A stretch of DNA of 64,000 nt from Ceratothoa steindachneri (lineage: Eukaryota; Arthropoda; Malacostraca; Isopoda; Cymothoidae), in NCBI GenBank assembly GCA_963969495.1, contig OZ018321.1, forward strand, positions 64,510,780-64,574,779, given 5' to 3'. The notes below the pieces were generated by a model. It was not told where the DNA came from. It worked only from the letters and a program-made list of their open reading frames with translations, and did no database searches. Position numbers and translations under genes: made by a program. Position 1 is the stretch's first letter; the number at the start of each line of letters is the position of its first letter. Of the stretch, positions 1 through 13,335 are shown in pieces.

Positions 1-149
1 ATGAACAGTGACTGAAGGGACCTTGAATATGATTCTTGATACCTTGCGGGTGGGGGATGGCACATGGAGGCCCCCTTGAGCTGGAAAATGTCCCATAGGT
101 GGGCCAAGTGCTCGGGCTCGGTGCCAAACAACAAACCTGATCCGCTCCT

Positions 150-1800
150 GTGCAAGACTTTCAGGCGGCTCTGGCTCCCAAAGACTCAAAAGAAGAGGAG
201 GGAACTCCTTCCCCGAATGGTGCTCCCTTGACATTCAAGCTTTTCTCCATATCTGATAGAGATCTTCCGGATAAAGGTCATTCCCCACCTAGGGCACCTT
301 CCGCGCCTGGAGAGAAACTAGTTAAGATCCCGCCCTGCTCTCCCCAAAACAAAGAGAGAGAGAGAGGAATAGAGGTTCCTCTCCGTCCGCGGGGCCTTCG
401 TGGAAGGACGGGCCTGCTGCTGCTTCGGCATGCGACTAGGCTAAGATCTGCACGTCTCGCTTCGAATTGCCCTCGGGCGGTGAGGCACAGACAAAGCCTA
501 AAGTTGCAAGTGCGCTGAGCGGAGCCTGGCTTACGTCGGGGGCACTCATTCAGAGGTTACCCTTTTTACAGCTCGCTAGCTTCGGGCGTGTTCTTGTTAT
601 TTGCTCCACTGATGCCAGCATGTTGGCCAAAGGCAACATGATCCGTTCGAGGATAGCATTAGCTTTATTAGTATTGAGCCGAAAGTAACCTGCTTCTTGG
701 ACGGGAGCCTTCTAGCAAATGCGTCGGACCTTTCCGAGGCGGCCATACTTGCCAGTGAGTGTAACCTCACACTCTACTATGAACTACCTGAAAGGAGTGT
801 TTTATCGAGAGAACTCGTAGACGCTACTTAAAGACATCATTTTGTAGCTGGTTGACCCCTGATGGTCAAGGTCAAACGTACATGAGATAACAAGCAAGGG
901 CCTCGAGACACACCCCAACAATGGTTGTCACGTTCAACCCTGACAGTTCTTCGAGTCGGTACGTACTGGTTTGTATCCCTACCGCGTGAAGGCATTCGTG
1001 ACACTACAGTGGAAGTGATTCCACTGCCACCGCTTTGGCCAAACAAATTGCTCCTGTCGAAGAAGTGCGAAGTCGGTTTTACGCGAAATTTGTATAAGTT
1101 ACTCTAAGGTCGTCTACGATAAGTCCCTATCGTGCGTGACCATGTGTGTTATTTGTGGAGCGCTATACCCTGCTTTTTGGAAGCAATGTAGTGCGTATCT
1201 CATAGAAAATGAAATCCTTATCGTTCAGGCTTCGGGCCTTCATTCATTTCTGGAGTCTACGAGCAGAGTCGTTTCTGTGCCGATTCTGAACGATTCTGTG
1301 GGTTCTATGCCACCATCCTCTGGGCGCTTCCCTGGTAGAGCTCTCAGCATATACGGTTCACACCTAGCCTCTGCTGTAACCAGGGCTCTCCCCTCTCCAG
1401 GCGTGACTGTTTCCTGTAAAGCGAAACGGCGGTGAACCTCCACTGAGTCGTGAGACTCACAGGAGGCCACACCCATCAAGGTGGTCATGAGGCCACATTC
1501 CGAAGTTCATAAAGCTTCCCCCGATAACCCTACATCACCAAAGGAGCTTCAGGTCCCACGTCGCAACCAAAAGCTGGACTGGGTGGATCGGAGACGGTGG
1601 ATCATCCAAAGAGAGACCTCCGCCTCCAAAGCATCCCCGCCCTCCAAAGGTTTCGAGGTGGAGAGGGAAAAAGACGTGTGGCGAGCCTAATTTACCCCGA
1701 TAAGTCCTCAAAGGCTAGAATGCCTTCAACGTCTCGTTCGACCAACAGAACGCGGAGTTCTTCTCCGACAAGCGTACGGCCATTCCCGTGAAAGTCTTCT
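150..1800 (+). pseudogene. I-superfamily LINE ORF1 (gag-like) relic
   Basis: This is a decayed ORF1 of a non-LTR retrotransposon; such proteins bind the element RNA in the cytoplasm. The clearest piece is around 1136-1260, which reads CVICGALYPAFWKQC followed by ENEILIVQ. That is the last zinc knuckle of gag-like ORF1 proteins and the usual I/Jockey sequence after it. Upstream reading-frame pieces (about 690-1110) read like the conserved middle of such proteins, and 1480-1800 is a Ser/Arg/Pro-rich tail. The frame is broken by many shifts and stops, so no start can be fixed. ORF2 of what may be the same element follows from about 3.9 kb. The zinc knuckle is what I see; the rest is inferred from position and composition. 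Confidence 0.5.
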
Positions 1801-1859
1801 CTTCGAAGAGTGCTCCTGCATGTCCTCCGAACTAGGCTTGCAGGATATATTCCTTTAAT

Positions 1860-2872
1860 GGAATTGTCACAGACTCCTGGCCAACTGGTACGAGCTGCGG
1901 AAGCTCTTCTCCCCCCCCCCCGTTAGCTATATTTTTATTTTTCAAGATACCATGATGGCTGCGTGTCCCCTGCCGACGCTCCCGGGGTATAAAGGTTTTG
2001 CGATCCCACCACCACAGGATTGGGGATGGGCAGGAGGATGCTACGATTTACACCCAGCATCATGTATCCGTTTTGCTCTTTGTTTTAAGTACCTCCTTTC
2101 TGGCAGTAGCAGTTCAGCTGCAATTGTATAGGAGATATGCTATTATTCCTGCGTACATTTCACATTCGGCCTCGGCAACCGTGCCACGGTTGCCAAGGCT
2201 CTTTATACTGCTCGGGAATTTGAACGGTAGACCCCCCACTGGGAGTATAGCAATGGCTCTGGGCATTCCTATAATAAAAACCTCCAGGGAAACTTAAATA
2301 TTATATACATCAATTATTATGTTAAAATTCATATGCAATTATTTTACTTAACTTTGTCAATTTAATCTTTCAATTATTTTACTTAACTTTTGTAAATTAA
2401 ATCATTTTATGTACAACTTAATAATTAATTAATTCATTTATTTTACTTGTCAATTCATTTAACGTAATACTGTTCCAAACAACATCTCTTAAAATTTCAC
2501 ACACAAACAAACAAACACACGCTTTCAGCTCGACCAAATAGCACACTATTCCTTCTCAGTCGACTTTCAGCATTCTCCGTATAAAGGTCGGTAATCATTC
2601 CTTCTATAATTAGTCATTTACCTCGAAACAAAATACTTAGTTTAATTCCACTTTCTCTCACAATTCTTTACAAACGACCATACGAGAGTAGGTCCTAATT
2701 ATATTCACTTTTCATATTGCAGCCCCTAATTTACAGTCCATCATAGCCACCATATTATTCCACAATATTATTTCACCATATTATTTCATATTTATTTCAC
2801 GTACTTCAATTCTCTTCGCATCTTGTTACTGTAAAGCATATCTTACATTGTATACCTAATCCAACTTATCTC
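1860..2872. other. non-coding A+T-rich stretch, no gene seen
   Basis: It begins with a run of C at about 1910-1921, then passes into strongly A+T-rich DNA with ATTTTACTTAACTTT-type direct repeats near 2340-2400. No domain or RNA gene was recognised. It separates the ORF1 and ORF2 parts of the LINE and carries the hAT MITE at its right end. Confidence 0.5.
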
Positions 2873-3246
2873 CATAGGTGGGCGCGATAACCGATGAAAT
2901 CGATAAATCTAAAATTATAATACAATATTGATTATTGACTATATATAGCGTTATTTTGTAATGCAATAGTAAAAATATTTGAATACTGTTTCTTAGTTCT
3001 TACCTGGTGAGGCTCTCCTTAATCTCCTCATAGGTTTTGAGGATCCTCCTCACAGCTCGGACCTACATATTTCTGCCTCCAAGGCACGCGCGGCTCACCC
3101 CTGTGCTAAACTGGAACCAAAAACTGAACTAAAATGATCGATTATCGCTAGTTTGGAACCAAAAGTATCGGCGATACCAATTAATCGATAACGCAGAAAA
3201 AATATCGGATAACCCGATATCGTTATCACGATAACGCCCACCTATG
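2873..3246. mobile_element. hAT-type MITE, 374 bp, with 8-bp target duplication
   Basis: The unit starts with CATAGGTGGGCG and ends with its exact inverse. It is flanked on both sides by the identical 8-mer CTTATCTC (2865-2872 and 3247-3254). An 8-bp target duplication and a short terminus containing GGTGGGC are typical of hAT transposons. There is no transposase, so this is a non-autonomous copy mobilised in trans. The interior is rich in short ATCGATAA and GATATCG palindromes, especially near the right end. The perfect target duplication suggests a fairly recent insertion compared with the decayed LINE around it. Confidence 0.85.
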
Positions 3247-3254
3247 CTTATCTC

Positions 3255-3890
3255 ATTGTACATTCGTTGATTCTATGAATATATTTATATTTGTTTAATT
3301 GTCTTTCTTAAGGGCCCAGTTTATTATTTCAAAATTTATTTCACTTTCGTCTTAGGCCTAAAAACTATCAGCCGACAACTTCGATCAAACAAATTTATGG
3401 TTATGGTTTTCGAAACGCTATTTAGGCTTATTTATTAACAGAAAATAAATCACACGAATAACCATATACTATAGGAGAACCACTCGATCAATCTCAAGGA
3501 TCACGTCCTTCGCGCCTTGATTGACGAGCTGGAGATAGGTGTCTTAAATGTGGAAAAGTTTACGCATCTCTGCCAGAAGACAGATTTCTTTTCCTGCCTG
3601 AAAATATCCTTGTGCTCTCTGGATTCACAGCCTAATTTTGGTGGCAGGTAGTCGACGACCTCCATGCTTATGATCACTTTCCCATTAAGTTATCATTTCC
3701 AGGACTGCTGCTGCTTGGAAGACGTCCCCCCCCCCCTCCCTCCCCCACACAACGTTGGTGACTGGCGTGGACGCAGTGACTGATTTCTTCTTTTTCCCAG
3801 TCGAGGAGTTTAGCTCAGTGATGAGGCCATCAAGTTCTTCTTTACCAACCTCATCGTCATGGGCCTGACTACTATTCATAGAGCGTTGAG
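3255..3890. other. no intact gene; possible upstream part of LINE ORF2
   Basis: A+T-rich to about 3480, then more complex sequence. A plus-strand frame from about 3485 and a minus-strand frame rich in Lys and Ser at 3685-3906 are open for short distances, but neither shows a recognisable domain. A C-rich tract lies near 3726-3745. The position suggests a degraded endonuclease part of the following LINE ORF2, but I cannot show this. Confidence 0.3.
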
Positions 3891-3899
3891 CCTTTTTGC

Positions 3900-6600
3900 T
3901 TGCCAACCACTTCTTTGCAGGTCAGCCAAGTGTTAGTCGGCCCTCAAACAAAAGCGTTATGCCTAAATGCACCATAATACCGCACAAATGATTTCACTTT
4001 CGGCAAATTTCGTCGATCTAGGGCTAAGTTCCGGTATGTTTCGAAGCAGGCTCACCGCTCTTCTTGGTGGGCATAGAGGTATTTTTACTTGCCGGAAGAC
4101 CTCGCGAAGAAGAGGTCTGGAAGCGAGTCAAAAGTATTTGGGACGATTTCTAGTAAGACATCCCTTATGCAATCTCAGACCCCGCGTCCGTGGAGGAGTC
4201 CTTCACGACCGATTTGCCCCTATTCTCTAGCCGAGATGCTGCTCTACCTGTATTCAATGCAGGTCTTGATGTCGCTAAAGGACACCGAGTGGACTTTACC
4301 TACAGAAAGGTTGCTGTGCTAACTTTTCGCAAAACGTGGAGATCACTCTACATCGGCAGGTTTACGTTCAATCTCTCTAACCTCCTGCGTGTGCAAGTTG
4401 ATGGAGAAACTGGCAAATGTTCTACTAGCTATTTTTCTGGAAAGCGGAGGTGCCCTGTCTTATGCAGAGTGCGGCTTCTGCAAGTTTCACTCCACGTCGG
4501 ATTCTCTGCTCCGACTGGAAAAGCCGTCTGCAATGTCTCCCTACGTAGACAGCACTATGCCACGGTCATTTTTGATCTGGAGTAGGCCTATGGTTTTGAA
4601 TAGCGATACGGTATCATGGGGACTCTCCACACGATGGGGGAGAGGGGACGCTTCCCAATCTTTATTTCTGAATTTCTGCGACATCGTCGATTCCGCGTAC
4701 TTGGGAGGGAGCCCAATGTGTCAAGAATAGGATGTACGGCAGGAAAGTGTCTTCAGTGTTTTCCCTACGCTGTGCGTGGGCAGTTTTTTAATCTCTATTG
4801 GTTCGGGCAAAGATACCAACTCTAGAGCATCGATGCATTGAACTGCATATCTTGCTATGCCAAAGCGCACAGGGTTCGGTTTTTATTTGTCCAAGACTAA
4901 GGTGATCCACTTCTGCCACTATTGACGGTTCGAAGTCAACCAAGACTTCTTAATCAGGGTTCTTCTGGAAGTAGTGGATTCACACCGTTTCCTTGGGTTT
5001 GTTTTCGATCGACGCCTCACCTGGTGAGCTAATTTTCACAGCCTTAGGGTCTCTTCTACCCGCACCATGGGCATTTTTATTCGTGATATTCATTACTTGT
5101 GGTTATAGCGTACGAGAAGTGCAGGCGAGCATCTTAAAGGCTTCGTTTGAATGAGTCTTTTTGAGACTCAGGATGGCCGAGTAGAGTCGCTGCTGGCTAA
5201 CAATGGTCAAGCGACCCGGGAAGCTGTTCGCAACTCGCCTACGCTATTATTTTTTATTTGCCCTTTTTCCTACTCCCATCTATCTGCAATGGTGCTCAGA
5301 CCAGGGAGGGGGGGCGTTAGCCCTTGGATAACATTTCCAAATGCGCTCTCTTCCTTTCTTCAAAATACCTCCGCTTCTAGGAGGGAAGTTGTATATCGTA
5401 CGAGAAGTGCAGGCGAGCGGCTTAAAAGCTTCGTTTGAATGAGTCTTTTTTGAGACTCGGGATGACCGAGTGGATTCGCCGCTGGCTAACAGTGGTCCAG
5501 CGACGCGGGAAGCTGTTTGCAACTCACCTACGCTACTATTTTTTCTTTGCCCATTTTCTTACTCCCATCTATCTACAGGGTGTTGATAGGCTTACTGCCT
5601 TGCTTTTCTACCAATTCTTTGTTCGTTCGAAGCTTGGCTACGTTTTCGAGATTTTCTATCCGCAGCCGAGTGTGAATTGTGGAAGGTGGACTTGATGCGA
5701 AACACCGGTCTCCAACTGACGATCTGTACCTTCTGCACGCCCCCATCCCCCTATTAAGAGCCTACTTGTTGATACTGGGGAGACACTCGCTCTGCGTCGT
5801 ACACGATGGATTATACTCCTGTACGCGTGAGCCCAGCGCCTCCCTCAGTCGCCAATGACTCTCACTGCATCCGCAGCCGATGACGATGGTTCCTATGCAG
5901 CCGAGAGACGCCGGTCCTACCCTAAGCTCTTTTGGATTTATAGCTCAGAAACTTTTTCGAAAGCTCGGTTTAGCTCTCGGTCCGGTGTAGCCTCTGGTTC
6001 TTCCAAGGACGTCGCTTTGGAGGGTACCACATTTGACAATTTATCTCCAAAGCTTCAACAAAAGCTTTCACATTGCCATAAGTGTTGCCTTCGGCCTTTT
6101 TGGAGCACATTATTATCACGCTGGATCCCTGCCAGTGTATACGGATGGCTCCAAGTTCGATTAAGAGGTTGGCTTCCAAGCCGTATCTCTTTTGTTTGAA
6201 GTTAGTGGGGCTATACCAAGCGCTGCTTTTGTCTTCACGACCGAGATGGTTGCAATACACCGCTTGGTACGGGAGTTAACGCGTTGTACCCGTTTAGGAG
6301 ACTGGATTGTGGTCTTTAGCGACTCAAAAAGCGTCCTGAGTGCCCGTGGGGAAGTGAAATACCTACGCCTCACCGTTTACAATGTCCGTGTGGCCCCAGT
6401 TGCCGCGAGCCGGGCAGATGTCGTGACTATCTTTTGCTGGGTTCCTGGACATGGCGAATTTTGGAGAATGAGCGCGCCGACTAAAGGCCAAAGAGTCAGC
6501 GAGGACTCATCGACCAGACCATCGTTTTGCTCCTCCTCCCTTCTAGTACATACCAGGAATCAGGTCGTTCCTCCTGACTACCTGGCATAGAAGATAAGAG
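3900..6600 (+). pseudogene. I-superfamily LINE ORF2 relic (RT and RNase H)
   Basis: ORF2 of such LINEs combines an AP-type endonuclease, reverse transcriptase and RNase H for target-primed reverse transcription. Here, 4030-4210 matches the linker between endonuclease and RT (a Arg-rich segment with SSWWAY). 4870-5060 reads like the RT thumb region (DSHRFLGFVFDRRLTW). 6130-6480 contains the RNase H parts: VYTDGSK at about 6136, FTTEMVAIHRL, VVFSDSKS and IFCWVPGH. The first RNase H Asp and the D of FSDS are still present. Reading frames change repeatedly and the region 5.1-5.7 kb carries a partial duplication, so the element is dead. The RNase H domain places it in the I superfamily. Confidence 0.7.
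5109..5577 (+). repeat. two ~180-bp direct repeats, 288 bp apart, inside the LINE
   Basis: A block beginning CGTACGAGAAGTGCAGGCGA at 5109-5288 recurs at 5397-5577 with a few substitutions. Both end in CTCCCATCTATCT. The 108 bp between them is not repeated. This looks like a segmental duplication within the LINE copy. Confidence 0.85.
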
Positions 6601-7299
6601 ACGGTCAAAAACAAGTTGAAGTTGCATACCATTGAGCCGCCACTGTTTCCATGGACCTACCCCTCACTTCCTTGACTCCTTTAGGACGCTTTCTGTCGTC
6701 TTCGAATTGGCCACCCACCAGGGATGCATTTAACTACATTTCTTATTACATCATGCGATTTCAGCACTTTATGGGGGGCTATTATGTGCAACAGTATCAA
6801 ACGCCTTCTGAAAATCGAGATACACTATAACTATCGTGAAAACTTTCAGCCGAGTTACTCAGACACGAGTCTTAGCGCCGAAAACCATGTTGAGTATTAT
6901 GAATTATGTTTTTGACTTGCGTGGTCTTGTGTGTACTTGTGAGCAACTATTGTCCCCCCCCCAAAAAAAAATGAGAGAAGAAAACACCAAAATTATTGAC
7001 TTTGCACCAGATCGTCGACAACAACTTTCTCTATAATCCATCTATATACAAGAAAAACAACCCAAGTTTAACATTTAATTTAATTCTGACGGAATACTGC
7101 AACGCGGTAGAATTAGGAGCCAAACTACGAGAGATACTTAATCTCCCCAATGAAGGTCCATCATCTCTTTGGACGTGACCGCGAATTTGACTTTCGACCT
7201 TGTGCTAACATGCTCGCAAGTTTGCCAGTATGTTCAAACAGGCTGATCTCTTTGTTTGTTTGTATATAAGTGTGTTCATTCATTGATATATAAGCAAAT
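6601..7299. other. no gene seen
   Basis: Mixed A+T-rich sequence with only short open frames and a C8/A9 junction near 6954-6969. It lies between the LINE 3' end and the PLE-type terminus. Nothing recognisable was found. Confidence 0.5.
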
Positions 7300-9139
<1,840 letters not shown>

Positions 9140-9827
9140 CAGGGGTCGGCAACCTTGTTCTACATAAAGGACAGGGCCCATGTCTGTGGACGGATGGTGG
9201 GTCACATCTGTCCTCATAGATAATAAATAGAAGTAATTCTAATACATACTAAAATTGGTCTTACATTTATATATTTTAACAATATTATCTTTAGTGAACA
9301 TAACAGTTAGTTTGAGACAGTGGTTTTTGACCATTGTGTCTGAACCCTTTGTATCTGACAGCAATTAGATGACAGGTTGGATGAGGACACATGCAAGATT
9401 TACTCTTAGTTTATTTCCTTTTGAGAAGAGTTTGGTAAGAGTTGCTTATAAATGTAAGCACTTCCGAACGTTGATGCCATTTTTTCGCGTGACTTACTAA
9501 CTTGGTATACACCGCAGCTGCAAGATCTTGCATTTACTTGTGATTTTAATAAACCGCTGCATTGAATCTCACTAAGTTTCATTTGAACATTTTTTGGGGT
9601 GCAATTTCCATTTCAGGCCAAATGTAATGGCAAACATCCTGAAATTACCTAATGTGTCGAATATCAGCGAGACTGGAGGAAAAAGACAGTTTCAAGTCAC
9701 CTATCATAATCACAAATGTGTCGTTGTCTGTCGCCTGGGTCTTCTGGAGTTTGGGGAAATGAGCGTAGTTGGATTTTTGAAAGCAGACATTGCCTCTTCT
9801 CGGAGGCCTTAGATTGCTGACCCCTGC
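9140..9827. mobile_element. hAT-like non-autonomous element, 688 bp
   Basis: The left end reads CAGGGGTCGGCAACCTTG and the right end, inverted, reads CAGGGGTCAGCAATCTAAG. A CAGGGGT terminus is typical of hAT transposons. The flanking 8-mers TTTTATTG and CTTTATGG match at 6 of 8 positions, which fits an old 8-bp target duplication. There is no transposase frame inside. The small open frame at 9594-9812 shows no known domain. Confidence 0.7.
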
Positions 9828-9828
9828 T

Positions 9829-10072
9829 TTATGGGTACCTATCAGAGATGCATGACTCTATGTTTGGCCTCACCTGTTTCGTATCAGCTTTGTTTTCTCC
9901 CGAGGAGTCTGTCTCAGTAGTTGGTAAAGTTTGGGCCGAGGCCTCAAGGGAAGACAAACGGTGTTCGAGCTCATCAACACCTCTTTTAAGATTTTCAATT
10001 CGAACGTCCATTCTGAAACACAAAGTCGTAAGATTCGTGAGGACAGCAAGAAGGGAGCACGTTCAGTCATAA
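9829..10072 (-). other. short open frame with coiled-coil composition, unassigned
   Basis: A minus-strand frame at 9829-10023 reads MDVRIENLKRGVDELEHRL with heptad-like spacing, followed by a Ser/Thr/Glu-rich tail. A coiled coil is likely if it is translated. It could be an exon of a host gene or an ORF1 scrap of a LINE. I cannot tell which, and no splice signals were decisive. Confidence 0.2.
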
Positions 10073-10117
10073 AAATTAAAGGAGAGAATATCCAGGTGGA
10101 ATTTTTTTAAACGTGTT

Positions 10118-10120
<3 letters not shown>

Positions 10121-10164
<44 letters not shown>
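10121..10164. repeat. (TA)22 array at the left end of a Tc1-like element
   Basis: Pure TA array immediately abutting the first base of the transposon terminal repeat. Tc1 elements insert at TA. Confidence 0.97.
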
Positions 10165-10167
<3 letters not shown>

Positions 10168-11775
10168 TGACTGGACCTAAGTATTTGCACAACTCTATTT
10201 GTGATGTATTTTGAAAAGTTTGAGATATGGTTAGGGATAAAGAGTAGACGTAGTTCAGAGAACATATATTTAACAGAATATTTAAGCAGAATATACAAAA
10301 ATATATTGACAACCAGAAAATCAACTAAACAAAAAATGTATGGGACAAAAGTATTTGGCCAAAACAAAAAACAAGTTTTTAGTATTTAGTGGCGTGACCT
10401 TCATTTGCAATAACAGCATGAAGACGATTATTGTAACTGGAAACTGACTTTTGACACTACGTTTGTGGTATCTTGTTCCATTCTTGCATGCAGATGATCC
10501 TCAAATCAGCAAGGTTCTTTGGACTCCTTTTGTGCACAGCAGTTTTGAATAATTGCCACAAATTTTCAATGGGATTGAGGTCAGGCGATTACGGCTAGGC
10601 CACGAAAGGACACCTATTTTCTTATTTGCGAACCATTCTTTCGTTAATTTCGCCGTATGTTTGTTGTCATTGTCTTGCTGAAAGATCCACTTGCGCCGGC
10701 CGTAGAATATTTTTGCGCTCGGAAGCAGCTTCTGCTCCAGTATCTGCCTGTACATGGAACTATCCATTTTTCCATTAATGATGTGGAGTTTCCCTACACC
10801 ATGGACAGTAAAACAGCCCCACATCATGATGTTGCCTCCTCCATGCTTGACGGTAGGGATGGTGCTCTTGGGATCATAGGAAGTCACTGCTTTCCTCCAA
10901 ACATGACGAGCTTCGTTTCGGACGAAAAGTTCAATGTGGATTTCGTCGGACCATACAACCCCTTCCCAAAGCTTAATTCCTTTGTCAAGATGATCTTTGG
11001 CAAACGTTAAACGATTCTTTACATGTTTTGCTGTAATAAGGGGAGTTCTGCGTGGAGTGAAGGCCTGTAGACCACTTCGATGCAATTCTCTAGAAACCCT
11101 TTTTCGACTGACGTGAACTCCTTGTAACTCCAGTTCATTCTGTAGGTCTGTACTGGTAGTCATGTGCACATTCGTCACCTTACGCAGCATATAGCGTCGA
11201 GAGCGGCCTGTGATCTTGCGACGAGTTCCCACACTTGGCAGGTTCGAGATTGCCCCAGTCTCTCGATGCTTCCGAACTTTTGCCCCAACAGTTGAGTATG
11301 GAACCTTCACACGTTCAGGAATTTGCCTATAGGTTAATCGTTCATTACGAAGTCCAACTATTTGCTTTCGAATAATTGGGTATTTCTTTGACTTTCAGCC
11401 TAGTATTCACTGAGCATTTACCTTCAACGAACTCTGAATAGGTAATGGTTGTGCCGATCGTAGTTTGTTTACATTACATGTGCTTCTGGAAGTTTCTGGC
11501 AGCTTTATAAGACGTGTATAAATTAGATACTCAAATTGTGCGATAAACTAACATTGATTTAACATGATATTAATTTTGGCCAAATACTTTTGTCCCATAC
11601 ATTTTTTTTGTTTAGTTGATTTTCTGGCTGTCAATATATTTTTGTATGTTCTGCTTAAATATTATGTTAAATATATGTTCTCTGAACCACGTCTACTCTT
11701 TATCCCTAACCATATCTCGAACTTTTCAAAATACATCACAAATAGAGTTGTGCAAATACTTAGGTCCAGTCACTG
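10165..11775 (-). mobile_element. Tc1-like transposon with 200-bp inverted repeats
   Basis: Inverted terminal repeats span 10165-10364 and 11574-11775. They begin CAGTGACTGGACCTAAG on each strand and stay highly similar over their full length. Between them lies one transposase gene on the minus strand. The copy is flanked by TA arrays on both sides, as expected for the TA target of this superfamily. Total length 1,611 bp is normal for a complete Tc1 element, and the repeats are long, as in IR/DR-type members. Confidence 0.95.
10379..11396 (-). pseudogene. Tc1-like DD34E transposase, one frameshift
   Basis: The transposase cuts and pastes its element at TA sites in the nucleus. The N-terminal helix-turn-helix region reads RNERLTYRQIPERVKVPYST and continues in frame upstream of the first ATG-like start. 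The catalytic core shows VVWSDEIHIEL (first Asp) and FQQDNDNKHTAK (second Asp). Just before the third catalytic residue a one-base shift changes frame. In the next frame [11 protein letters not shown] carries the Glu, and the protein ends ANEGHATKY near 10379. With the shift corrected conceptually, the D-E spacing is about 34, as in DD34E Tc1 enzymes. The rest of the frame is open, so this is a young but inactivated copy. Confidence 0.9.
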
Positions 11776-11789
11776 TATATATATATATA
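11776..11789. repeat. (TA)7 array at the right end of the Tc1-like element
   Basis: Short TA tract directly after the terminal G of the inverted repeat. With 10121-10164 it shows that the transposon landed inside a TA array. Confidence 0.95.
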
Positions 11790-11879
11790 CAGAAAAGTGG
11801 ACATATCCTTTCTTTGTACGACCGAAAGCTATCGGCCAGTATGGTTGGCGTGCAAACTAGCAGGCATTTACCTCGTTCA

Positions 11880-12000
11880 GGCTTATCCTGCCTGATCAAG
11901 GAAGTGTGTGCAAAGGTTAAACAGATCAGGAGAACAGAGATCTCTGGATAACCGGAGGTCTGGGGTTCGAGACCTTGCCGGGGTGATGTGTTTTTTTCTC
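11880..12000 (+). mobile_element. possible tRNA-derived SINE fragment
   Basis: GGTTCGAGACC at about 11964-11974 matches a pol III B box, preceded by GGATAACCGGAGGTCTGG, which resembles an anticodon arm and variable loop. No clear A box or acceptor stem is visible, and a T-rich tract follows at about 11991. It is more likely a SINE or tRNA relic than a functional tRNA gene. Confidence 0.35.
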
Positions 12001-12058
12001 GTGGCTTTTTCGCGGTCATTTCATGTAAGATCTCTCTTCTCCTGATTTGTGTAACCTT

Positions 12059-12061
<3 letters not shown>

Positions 12062-12115
<54 letters not shown>
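12062..12115. repeat. (TA)27 microsatellite
   Basis: Uninterrupted TA array. Confidence 0.97.
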
Positions 12116-12118
<3 letters not shown>

Positions 12119-12639
12119 GAACGCGAGAGAATGATGAAATGAATCCATCATCTTGCAGAGACAGAGAAGATAAACGAAATATTTTAATTGGGAAAAATGT
12201 TTTTTTCCGAATCACGAAAAAGTCCGTGTAGTGGTAGTGATCGAACCAAGCAGACGGAGGCAGCGAGCAACCGCATTGCTCTAGAGATGCCAAATTCAAC
12301 AACCGGCACTGCTTCAGGTCCTAAAGGCTCAACAATCAAACAACATTCGAGGAACCCATCTAATGTATCTAAAAAAAGATACATTTCAATAGATCCCATT
12401 CATGTTAGTCTAGTTTACCGTAGCAGAAAACTAAAAATCGTTAAACATTTCAGGGTTATCTTTGCTAATACATTTGAAATATATAAAACATTCTGAGACA
12501 AATTGGTGCGGTTAATGTATCGAAAAGTTTGACAACCGCTGTTAGCAAATTTACGCAAAGAAGAACCAGATCTGCTCACCAAAATTTGCGTGCTCTCACT
12601 TATTCTGATTTATGACCTTAAGACTATCAAATCTTTCAA
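12116..12639. other. no gene supported
   Basis: Overlapping short open frames on both strands (12184-12496) show no domain I know. The stretch lies between a TA array and the satellite. Confidence 0.4.
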
Positions 12640-13335
12640 TAATTCACGGATTAACATTGAGAGGACCTTGGAAATTACATCACTCGAAAGAGAATGTAAA
12701 ACAAGATGAGGGTTTCAAATTTCGTTAGAATAGGCCAAATAGTTATGATGTTATTGACAAAACAAAATAATTCCTGGGCTAATCTTGGGACGACATTGAG
12801 AATTTTATCATTGAAAAGAGAATGTAAAACAACATAAGGGTTTCAAATTTCGTTAGAATCGGCGGAAAAGTTATGATGTTATTGCTAAATAATTCCTAGG
12901 CTAACTTTGGGAAGACTTTGGCAATTATATCATTCGAAAGAGAATGTAAAACAACATAAGGTTTCAAATTTCGATAGAATCGGCCAAATAGTTATAATAT
13001 TATTGCCGAATAATTCCACGGCTAGCCTTGGAAGAACTTTAGCAATTATATCCTTAGAAAGAGAATACAAGACAACATAAGGTTTCAAATTTCGTTAGAA
13101 TCGGCGGAAAAGTTATGATGTTATTGCTAAATAATTCCCAGGCTAACTTTGGGAGGACTTTAGCAATTATAAGGGCGAATAATCATGATGTTATTACCAA
13201 AACAAAATAATTCCAGGGCAAACCATGGGCGGACCTTGGTAATTATATAATTCGAAAGAGAATGTAAAACAATATAAGGATTTCAAATTTCGTTAGAATC
13301 GGCCGAATAGTTAAAATGTTATTACCAAAACAAAA
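12640..13335. repeat. ~122-bp satellite, about six units
   Basis: Each unit contains GAAAGAGAATGTAAAACAAC, then TTTCAAATTTCGTTAGAATC, then a run to ATAATTCC. The GAAAGAGAAT-type box or its equivalent position starts near 12662, 12792, 12914, 13036, 13157 and 13235, giving steps of 130, 122, 122, 121 and 78. The fifth unit has lost about 45 bp. Units differ by several substitutions each. Confidence 0.85.

Noticed and set aside
10657..11010. Plus-strand open frame inside the Tc1-like element
   Set aside because: It is antisense to the transposase gene, whose motifs are unambiguous.
12640..13335. CRISPR array
   Set aside because: Units are ~122 bp and diverge throughout; there are no short identical repeats with unique spacers, and the DNA is eukaryotic.
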